Part shown: one piece after another, positions 58,448 through 64,000 of the stretch
How the letters are laid out: each line of letters opens with the position of its first letter
Position numbering within the stretch: position 1 is the stretch's first letter
Source of the DNA: Rhizobium sophorae
Lineage (GTDB): Bacteria > Pseudomonadota > Alphaproteobacteria > Rhizobiales > Rhizobiaceae
Assembly: GCF_013087515.1 (NCBI RefSeq)
Contig: NZ_JABFCN010000016.1
Location: 289,591 to 353,590 of the forward strand
Reading direction: 5' to 3'
DNA: 64,000 bases
The notes under the pieces: generated by a model
What the model was told of the DNA's origin: nothing
What the model saw: the letters and a program-made list of their open reading frames with translations, nothing else
Database searches by the model: none
Made by a program: the position numbers and the translations under genes

Positions 58448-59464
58448 TCAAGCCATTGCGCTGATGTCGCTCTCTTGAAACAGCGCTGCCGACAGATCGG
58501 CAATCTCGTCATGAATGGCTGCGCGCTCGATGCCCGGGGGATCGGTAAAGAGTTCTGCTGCAAAGGCGAGGCCGAGCGCCGTGCCCTCTGGCACGAAGAC
58601 ATAATGTCCAAGGCCGCCGCCGAAGATCTTAAGGACGCTGCGCCGGAGCCGCGCATGCAGCCATGATGAACATTCTTCGGCGGGTGCCGCCCTGTCGGCA
58701 TCACCGACCAGGATAAGGGCAGGCGCACCGACAGCTTTCAGGCTTTCCTCGCTGAAGCTGAGAACGGACCGGCCTGGCGCGCACAGGAGCGTGGCCTTGA
58801 TTCTGTCGTCTCGGTAGGACTTCGACATACGGGACCACGAATCGCGAAACACGTCGCTGGTGCTGAGCAATGCTGGGATATGATCGGCAAGGTCGGGAAA
58901 TTCCCTTGGTCCGCGCGCGCCACCTGGTTTCATCCTCGATGGTTCGAACTGCGAGAACTGGGCGACAGCCCCAAGAAGCAGCATCACGCTATAAGCTCCG
59001 GCCGAAAATCCGGCTGCGAAGACGCTGTTCGTATCGATATGGCCTGAGAGATCGCTGAGCCATTCGTCGCAATGGTCGAGCATGTGGCTTAGATCCGGCG
59101 CCCGCTCCCAAAGGCAGGCAAAGCCTTCGGCGCGATAGGGCTCGATGCCGGTATTGCCGTGGTGGCTGACGCCGAGCGCCGCAAATCCGCGATCGACCAG
59201 GCGTCGCGCCAGCCACTCCAGTCCGGCCGCGGATCCGCCGGTGCCATGCGACAACAGGACGAGGGGATAGGGCCTGGCCTCCGGGCGGATGGGTGCATTG
59301 CGGGCGACGGCCGCCTTCTGGAACCAGCTTCGTTCCGGCACGTCGCTTTGCGCGTCATCGGGGGCGGGATACCAGAGGGACCAACTGATGGGTCTGGGGC
59401 CGGCGGCATCCCAGTTCGACCTTTTCTCGTCGTAGAGGACGCCGTCGCGAAAGCCCAGTTTCAT
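58448..59464 (-). CDS. alpha/beta hydrolase (dienelactone hydrolase / PAF-acetylhydrolase-like)
   Basis: 338-aa protein with an alpha/beta-hydrolase core. The oxyanion strand is PYPLVLLSHGTGGSAAGLEWLA, the nucleophile elbow is AAGFSAGAYSVML (Ser near residue 154), and a late aspartate is in ALILVGDADRAAP, with a histidine in GGLGHYVFVP. There is no signal peptide. The start MKLGFRDGVLYDEKR is like that of secreted or periplasmic dienelactone-hydrolase relatives, here cytoplasmic. The substrate is unknown. Confidence 0.82.
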   Translation of the reverse strand: MKLGFRDGVLYDEKRSNWDAAGPRPISWSLWYPAPDDAQSDVPERSWFQKAAVARNAPIRPEARPYPLVLLSHGTGGSAAGLEWLARRLVDRGFAALGVSHHGNTGIEPYRAEGFACLWERAPDLSHMLDHCDEWLSDLSGHIDTNSVFAAGFSAGAYSVMLLLGAVAQFSQFEPSRMKPGGARGPREFPDLADHIPALLSTSDVFRDSWSRMSKSYRDDRIKATLLCAPGRSVLSFSEESLKAVGAPALILVGDADRAAPAEECSSWLHARLRRSVLKIFGGGLGHYVFVPEGTALGLAFAAELFTDPPGIERAAIHDEIADLSAALFQESDISAMA

Positions 59465-59485
59465 CTCTGAACACTTCTCAGCCGT

Positions 59486-60001
59486 TCAATTCGTCGCCTT
59501 CTCGACGGTGATATCGCCGAATTCGTCGATCAGCACCGTCCAGCCATCCGGCTCCGCCGCAGGGTCGGTCTTCAGATAGACCGTGGCGAAGAGCCCCGGC
59601 TGCTTGATGATGCCGTTCGAATTCTCGGGGCGTATATCGGTCACGTAAGGCTTCAGGTCGCTGAACTCCTGCAACTCGATGGTCGAGGCGATCGCCGGGC
59701 CGGTCTCGGTCTGGGCAATCTGCTGCAGATAGACCTTCGAGGTTCTGTCCGGCTGGCGCACGGCAAAGAGCTTGTAGTAGCCGTGGCGCTGTCCGCTTTT
59801 TGCCTGCGGGTCGGCAACGCTCTCGGCGCCCGTGGGCGCCCGCTCGACATCAGGTGCGTTGCCGTCGTCCTCCCAATAGCCGGTGCTGGTCGCGAAAATC
59901 ACCGATGCCGGCAGGAGGGCATCCTGCGCCGGTGCGGCCTCCGCTGTGGTGCTCCATCCCGCAAGCAGGAGGCTGGTGATCAATATCCGTCGCATTGCCA
60001 T
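59486..60001 (-). CDS. exported hypothetical protein downstream of nadK
   Basis: 171-aa product starting MAMRRILITSLLLAGWSTTAEAAP, a clear signal peptide cut after AEA. The mature part (~145 aa) contains VIFATSTGYWEDDG and KLFAVRQPDRTSKVYLQQIAQ, and a C-terminal WTVLIDEFGDITVEKAT. No domain is recognised. ATG 60001 is 4 bases downstream of the nadK stop, with AAGGA nine bases upstream, so it is probably the second gene of a nadK operon. Confidence 0.78.
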   Translation of the reverse strand: MAMRRILITSLLLAGWSTTAEAAPAQDALLPASVIFATSTGYWEDDGNAPDVERAPTGAESVADPQAKSGQRHGYYKLFAVRQPDRTSKVYLQQIAQTETGPAIASTIELQEFSDLKPYVTDIRPENSNGIIKQPGLFATVYLKTDPAAEPDGWTVLIDEFGDITVEKATN

Positions 60002-60005
60002 CGTC

Positions 60006-60779
60006 TCAATCCTTGAACTGCTCGGCGAGAATACGGTCGGACCAGGAGCGGTCGGGATCAGAAAGAATGCGCGCCGTGACATGCTCCGACTGGGCGATGC
60101 GGATATGCAGCACCGACTTGACCTCGGTATTGTCGGCCACCGCGTTCACCGGCCGCTTCTCCGGCTCGAGAATGTCGATATCGACGGTCACCTTGTTCGG
60201 CAGCAGAGCGCCCCTCCAGCGCCGCGGCCGGAAGGCGCTGACCGGCGTCATGGCGAGCAGCGGCGCCTCGAGCGGCAGGATCGGGCCATGGGCGGAAAGA
60301 TTATACGCCGTCGATCCGGCAGGTGTCGCGACCATCAGCCCGTCGCAGATCAGTTCCTCCAGACGCACGCGCCCGTCCACCATGACCCTCAGATTCGCGG
60401 CTTGATAGGACTGGCGAAAAAGATAGACTTCGTTGATGGCGAGCGCCGTCGAGTTGGTGCCGTCGGCGTTGGCCGTCGTCATCTGCAGTGGCCGGAAGAC
60501 GTTTTCGACGGCGACGCAGATGCGCTCCTGAAGCCGGTCGGTGCGATAATCGTTCATCAGGAATCCGACCGAGCCGCGATTCATGCCGTAAACGAGCTTG
60601 CCGGAGTTCATGGTGTTGTGCAGCGTCTGCAGCATGAAACCGTCGCCGCCGAGCGCGACGATGACGTCGGCTTCGTCAGCCGGTACGTCGCCATAGATGC
60701 CAATTAACTCCTCGCGCGCGGCAAGCGCCTCCGTCGTTGGTGAGGCGAGAAAGGAAAGCGTCTGAAATGAACGGCCCAT
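60006..60779 (-). CDS. nadK: NAD kinase
   Basis: 257-aa enzyme that phosphorylates NAD to NADP. The GGDG motif is intact (VIVALGGDGFMLQTLH, near residue 45), followed by NRGSVGFLMND and the second conserved block CDGLMVATPAGSTAYNLSAHGPILPL. The length is on the short side but normal for alphaproteobacteria. It is divergent from tRNA-Thr. Confidence 0.95.
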   Translation of the reverse strand: MGRSFQTLSFLASPTTEALAAREELIGIYGDVPADEADVIVALGGDGFMLQTLHNTMNSGKLVYGMNRGSVGFLMNDYRTDRLQERICVAVENVFRPLQMTTANADGTNSTALAINEVYLFRQSYQAANLRVMVDGRVRLEELICDGLMVATPAGSTAYNLSAHGPILPLEAPLLAMTPVSAFRPRRWRGALLPNKVTVDIDILEPEKRPVNAVADNTEVKSVLHIRIAQSEHVTARILSDPDRSWSDRILAEQFKD

Positions 60780-60938
60780 GCAATGCCCTTTATGATGCTG
60801 CCCTAGCTAAAGGATAAAGGCCTTGCGCGACAAGGACGTTTTCTATCGCGAAGCGTTTTGAGCTGCAGCCGACCTGTCCGCGCAGACACGGATTTTCCCT
60901 TTACAGAATCATAGAATCTGCTAGTTGGGGCAACTAAC

Positions 60939-61014
<76 letters not shown>

Positions 61015-61316
61015 GCCTACTCTCTGTGAGCTTCGGCTCGGCGAGCCGAGAGACAGCTAAGCGGAGGCTGTCGCGCCGTAGTTCCGTCAGGAACAAAGGC
61101 GGACTGGTTCGAGAATGCTCCGGTTAGCTGCACCATCTTTTTCCCAGGATACCGTGCCAACTCATAGCCTGGGTTCGATGCTGCTTCGCTCAATCTCGCA
61201 CCGGCAGATCTTTGAGAAGGCTCACATCGCTCGATGAACCGCGCGTGAAGGGATGCTTCACCGCCAATTCAGCCGCGCCCGCTTATCTTCGCCTCATCAT
61301 CAATGAGGAAACAGCC
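61015..61316. other. 302-base intergenic region after tRNA-Thr
   Basis: It contains the hairpin CGGCTCGGCGAGCCG but no T run. The remaining ~260 bases should hold the promoter of the Arg/Trp-rich protein gene. The open frame that starts at 61212 is extended only because no stop intervenes; its first 35 codons are not protein-like. Confidence 0.4.
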
Positions 61317-61631
61317 ATGAAGCTCGCACATCTCTTTCTCGCCGCAACCATTTCCGTCGGTGCGGCTTTCGCGTCCGTCGCACCGGCGGCCGCCATGCCG
61401 GCCGAGCGGCCGGCGGTGTCGACGCAGGGCGATATCGTTCAAATTCGTGACGGCTGGCGACGTGATCGCGACCGTGACGACCGTGGCTGGCGCGATGGGC
61501 GCGATTGGCGCCGGTCCGATTGGCGCGATGATCGCCGTCACTGGCGGCGGTGGCGTGCCGAGCGTTGGCAGGAGCGCCGCGAGTGGCGTGATCGCGATCG
61601 CGGCATGCCGTTCTGGCTCTACCGCAGCTGA
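61317..61631 (+). CDS. secreted Arg/Asp/Trp-rich protein
   Basis: 104-aa protein with a signal peptide (LFLAATISVGAAFASVAPAAA, cut after AAAM or AMA). The mature ~78 residues are extremely rich in Arg, Asp and Trp, arranged in short repeats of the RDGRDWRRSDWRDD type, ending RGMPFWLYRS. ATG 61317 has GAGGAA six bases upstream. It stands alone and is followed by a terminator. No family is assigned with confidence. The composition suggests binding to acidic envelope polymers, which is only an inference. Confidence 0.75.
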   Translation: MKLAHLFLAATISVGAAFASVAPAAAMPAERPAVSTQGDIVQIRDGWRRDRDRDDRGWRDGRDWRRSDWRDDRRHWRRWRAERWQERREWRDRDRGMPFWLYRS

Positions 61632-61633
61632 CG

Positions 61634-61662
61634 ATAACGGCCCGGATCATCCGGGCCGTTAT
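61634..61662. terminator. intrinsic terminator, possibly bidirectional
   Basis: ATAACGGCCCGGAT pairs with ATCCGGGCCGTTAT around a single-base loop (61634-61662), followed by TCTAAT. It closes the secreted-protein gene and may also end the small gene that converges on it. Confidence 0.8.
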
Positions 61663-61663
61663 T

Positions 61664-61801
61664 CTAATGAGTGACGGGTTCGTTGACGCTCGCCTCGATC
61701 CTGTCGCCATTGCCGGTCTGTCCGGCGCCGGAGGGCGACATCATTGCGATGCTAAGCACGGAGGCGACCATGAAGGCGACGACGGCGATCATTATGCGCA
61801 T
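61664..61801 (-). CDS. 45-residue small membrane or secreted protein
   Basis: The frame starts MRIMIAVVAFMVASVLSIAMM, a signal-anchor-like segment, followed by SPSGAGQTGNGDRIEASVNEPVTH, a polar tail. GAGG lies 11 bases upstream of the ATG at 61801, and the stop is next to the terminator at 61634-61662. The length is below usual gene-calling limits. The hydrophobic start and clean tail make it plausible. Confidence 0.5.
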   Translation of the reverse strand: MRIMIAVVAFMVASVLSIAMMSPSGAGQTGNGDRIEASVNEPVTH

Positions 61802-61865
61802 AAGCGTTCAATCCTCGTTCGATTCCGGGATTAACGCATGATCTCCGTCGGCGTTCCTGCCAGTA

Positions 61866-62024
61866 TTATTGCACCTGTCCCGGCGTCGCGGGGCCGGGCG
61901 TTGTCGGCGACAGTGGATCGGGCTGGTGGACGGGGTGCGACGTGTCCACCCAAATGATGCTGAGGATAATCACGACGAAGACCGCGATGAAAAGGATACC
62001 GAAAATCAGCGGTCGAATGGCCAT
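61866..62024 (-). CDS. 52-residue small membrane protein
   Basis: The frame starts MAIRPLIFGILFIAVFVVIILSIIW, one strong membrane helix, then a polar, Pro/Thr-rich tail (SPTTPGPATPGQVQ). It is upstream of the 45-residue gene on the same strand, with 64 bases between them, so the two could be co-transcribed. AAGGA is about 12 bases before the ATG, a little far. No function is known. Confidence 0.55.
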   Translation of the reverse strand: MAIRPLIFGILFIAVFVVIILSIIWVDTSHPVHQPDPLSPTTPGPATPGQVQ

Positions 62025-62339
62025 GATAGGGATCGTTCCTTCTTATTTCTGAGCCGGTCGCTACGACCGACCATTGCCCGATCATAGTCCTCCGGGGCGT
62101 CATTCCAAGGCAAAAGTGGATTTTCCTGACATCGGTCGAGCGTTGTCCGCGTCCGTTTCCATTTGTCGCGCCGGATCGAACTCCTGCTTAATTCCTTATA
62201 TCCGAATCGATTGCGCGTCTGAAAAGACGCGCGGTGCCGTATGTCACGGATGGGTCTATCCCGTCGAAGGGGCCTATGCAGGCGATACGGCGCGCAGGCT
62301 GATGGACGGATCCGACCGGCTGCCCTTGCTCGGGCCGGC
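62025..62339. other. 315-base intergenic region before the rRNA methylase gene
   Basis: An open frame on the plus strand (62074-62370) ends in GWVYPVEGAYAGDTARRLMDG and overlaps the methylase gene. It might be a decayed coding fragment, but it lacks a ribosome site. Otherwise I see nothing definite. Confidence 0.35.
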
Positions 62340-63230
62340 CTATGCCTTCAGGTGGAGCCGCGCCGCATAAAGCGCGATCGCCGCCGCATTCGAGACGTTG
62401 AGCGATTTGATTGCGCCCGGCATGTCGAGACGGGCAAGTGCGTTGACGGTTTCCCGCGTCTTCTGCCGAAGTCCCTTGCCCTCGGAACCGAGCACCAGCG
62501 CCACCTTCTGGCCCGAGAAGGTGCCTTCGAGTGGTGCCGGCCCTTCCGAATCGAGGCCGATGGTGGAGAAACCGAGCTTGTGCAATTCACCGAGCGCATC
62601 GGCGAGATTGGTGACCTGTATATAAGGTATCAGTTCCAGCGCGCCGGAGGCGGACTTGGCGAGCACGCCCGATTCGGTCGGGCTGTGTCGCTGGGTGGTG
62701 ATGACCGCACCCGCATTGAAGGCGACGGCCGAGCGCATGATCGCGCCGACATTGTGCGGGTCGGTCACCTGATCGAGGACGAGGAGGAGAGGGCTTTCCT
62801 TCAGCGCTTCGAGCCGGCGTACCGGAAGCGGCCGTGTTTCCAGCATCACGCCCTGATGGATCGCCTCGGGGCCGAGCACCTTGTCGATCTCCTGCGGCGA
62901 GACGATCTCGAAGGGAATGCCGAGCGCCTCGACAACGACTTCGAGGCGCGCCAGTGCATTCTGCGTCACGAACAGCTTGATCTTCTTGCGCTCGGGATTG
63001 TCGAGCGCTGCGCGCACCGTATGCAGGCCGTAGAGATGCACCTGGTCGGGCGCAAGCGCCGGCGGCTTCCAATCGTCGCCGCCGCGCTTTCGCTTCTGCG
63101 GCTGAGGCGTCGGAATCTCCCCGCGTTCGCGCTTGGCGTCACGGTGGGCGCGCCGCAGAGTGGCGTAATGCGTATCCTTGGCGGATGGGTCTGTCGCGGT
63201 CTTGCCGCCGGATTTGTTGTCTTTGCTCAT
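62340..63230 (-). CDS. rlmB: 23S rRNA (guanosine-2'-O-)-methyltransferase, TrmH/RlmB family
   Basis: 296-aa SPOUT methyltransferase. A Lys/Arg-rich N-terminal stretch (~1-55) is followed by the substrate-binding domain (VHLYGLHTVRAALDNPERKKIKLFVTQNA) and the knotted SAM domain with LLVLDQVTDPHNVGAIMRSA, KVALVLGSEGKGLRQKTRE and LNVSNAAAIALYAAR, the three TrmH motifs. In E. coli RlmB makes Gm2251. The exact target here is inferred from family only. Confidence 0.92.
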   Translation of the reverse strand: MSKDNKSGGKTATDPSAKDTHYATLRRAHRDAKRERGEIPTPQPQKRKRGGDDWKPPALAPDQVHLYGLHTVRAALDNPERKKIKLFVTQNALARLEVVVEALGIPFEIVSPQEIDKVLGPEAIHQGVMLETRPLPVRRLEALKESPLLLVLDQVTDPHNVGAIMRSAVAFNAGAVITTQRHSPTESGVLAKSASGALELIPYIQVTNLADALGELHKLGFSTIGLDSEGPAPLEGTFSGQKVALVLGSEGKGLRQKTRETVNALARLDMPGAIKSLNVSNAAAIALYAARLHLKA

Positions 63231-63332
63231 GCAGCTTTATAGCCATGGCGCTCGCTGCCGCATAGGCTTTCTTTCGTATGCCGGCTTTCGGCGGCGAATG
63301 AAATTTTTCGTGTTTTTTCCGTTGTCATCGTG

Positions 63333-63361
63333 TTGACAGACTGAAATGCTCCGGTCATATA
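63333..63361 (+). promoter_or_regulatory. promoter for tRNA-Tyr / tRNA-Gly
   Basis: TTGACA (63333-63338), 17 bases, then CATATA (63356-63361). The -35 is perfect and the -10 good. It lies 70 bases upstream of tRNA-Tyr, a distance compatible with a short 5' leader removed by RNase P. Confidence 0.65.
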
Positions 63362-63431
63362 CGCGGCGCAGACGACGGGCGGCAACGCTTCGAAGTCTGA
63401 CGAACTTGGTCTAGCGATCCGGACGAAAACT

Positions 63432-63516
63432 GGAGAGATGCCCGAGTGGTTAAAGGGGACGGACTGTAAATCCGTTGGCTCAGCCTACGTTGGTTCAAAT
63501 CCAACTCTCTCCACCA
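63432..63516 (+). tRNA. tRNA-Tyr (GTA)
   Basis: Complete 85-nt class II tRNA. The acceptor GGAGAGA pairs with TCTCTCC, the anticodon stem ACGGA/TCCGT frames a loop with GTA, the long variable arm includes GGCTCAGCC, and CCA is encoded. tRNA-Gly follows 24 bases later. Confidence 0.97.
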
Positions 63517-63540
63517 TTCGTCATCGGATCGGACCAACCC

Positions 63541-63614
63541 GCGGGTATAGCTCAATGGTAGAGCAGCAGCCTTCCAAGCTGAATACGCGGGTTCGATTCC
63601 CGCTACCCGCTCCA
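63541..63614 (+). tRNA. tRNA-Gly (TCC)
   Basis: Complete 74-nt tRNA. The acceptor GCGGGTA pairs with TACCCGC, the anticodon loop is CTTCCAA (anticodon TCC), the T loop is GTTCGATT and CCA is encoded. It is co-transcribed with tRNA-Tyr and lies before tuf, an order shared with many bacteria. Confidence 0.97.
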
Positions 63615-63943
63615 GTTCCCTTAAGCCACTTCATACGACCGCTGTCGCATTGTCCCCGAGATGTCTCCGGCGCTGGCGAAGAAGCTATAGACGGGGGAGG
63701 GCGCTCGACGCCGAACGTCTATGGCGCGTTTCTAGCGGTCCATGCGATTTTCTCTGAGATTTCAGGGATTTTCGAGGGCACTTCGGCGAATCGCCTTGCA
63801 GGCGGCGAATTGTCTCCCATATCCGCTGTCAGGCCAAGAATGGCGTCTGCAATTAAGTCTTGCGCAATGTCGCCGAAAGCCTTAAACGGCGGCACTAAAC
63901 CGGTTCGCCGGGGCCACAATTTTCGTTCACAGGAAGCATTCAA
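63615..63943. other. 329-base region between tRNA-Gly and tuf
   Basis: No tRNA, open frame with a ribosome site or strong hairpin is visible. The tuf promoter and leader should lie here. AGGAAG (63931-63936) is the ribosome site of tuf. Confidence 0.4.
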
Positions 63944-64000
63944 ATGGGAAAGAGTAAGTTTGAGCGCAACAAGCCGCACGTCAACATTGGCACGATTGGC
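63944..64000 (+). CDS. tuf: elongation factor Tu (start only)
   Basis: The first 19 codons are visible, reading MGKSKFERNKPHVNIGTIG up to the window end, the typical EF-Tu N-terminus that leads into the GHVDHGKT GTPase loop beyond the window. AGGAAG is 7 bases upstream. The rest of the gene cannot be seen. Confidence 0.95.
   Translation, partial: MGKSKFERNKPHVNIGTIG

Noticed and set aside
62074..62370. A 98-codon plus-strand frame before the rRNA methylase gene
   Set aside because: No ribosome site, no recognised product, and its end overlaps the methylase C-terminal codons; at most a decayed fragment.

Overview
This window is a stretch of the core chromosome of an alphaproteobacterium of the Rhizobiaceae. 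The proteins read like those of the Rhizobium etli/leguminosarum group, although no database search was possible. The evidence is the 14-gene nuo operon with rhizobial insertions, the order nuoN-birA-rnj-mce-DUF1467-proS-lolC-lolD-dnaE, a divK-pleD pair, a DUF3572 gene, and dispersed intergenic repeats of rhizobial type. There is no prophage, transposase, CRISPR array or biosynthetic island. Almost all of it is housekeeping DNA.

Layout. 1-216: two tRNA-Asp genes, the first cut by the window edge. 463-16696: complete nuoA-N for respiratory complex I, with a small exported protein between nuoD and nuoE and a membrane protein between nuoF and nuoG. 16699-19966: birA, rnj, mce and a DUF1467 gene follow directly. 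20133-28490: after a strong hairpin come proS, lolC, lolD, a small reverse-strand gene, a 28-codon membrane peptide and dnaE. 28511-32776: an L,D-transpeptidase, a zinc-ribbon DinB, an acetyltransferase, a HAD-like protein and DUF3572. 32910-34673: the cell-cycle regulators divK and pleD. 34674-35420: a structured intergenic region that probably encodes a small RNA. 35421-47156, reverse strand: rpmG, an MFS transporter, DUF983-rnr-topA, dprA-plsY and pyrC'-pyrB. 47336-52299: an AidB-like flavoprotein, an orphan VapB antitoxin with a vapC stub, and rne. 52911-58390: amiC, mrcA and prfB. 58448-64000: a hydrolase, a small exported protein, nadK, tRNA-Thr, several small secreted or membrane proteins, a TrmH-type rRNA methylase, tRNA-Tyr, tRNA-Gly and the start of tuf.

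How the genes fit together. The left third supplies energy conversion (complex I). The middle covers lipoprotein export, replication, lesion bypass and c-di-GMP/cell-cycle control. The right third covers RNA decay, peptidoglycan synthesis and splitting, and translation. Three major ribonucleases (J, R and E) lie within 35 kb.

The least ordinary points are: (1) prfB carries a programmed +1 frameshift site, so its true start lies about 100 bases upstream of the long open frame; (2) the dihydroorotase beside pyrB has lost several catalytic and metal-binding residues and looks like a non-catalytic PyrC'; (3) NuoE carries a long C-terminal extension ending in a domain repeated in a second protein of the same operon; (4) a VapB antitoxin survives next to a 29-codon vapC stub; (5) a terminated, foldable, probably non-coding transcript lies between pleD and rpmG; (6) several small membrane or secreted peptides are easy to miss; (7) three copies of one dispersed repeat family abut genes.
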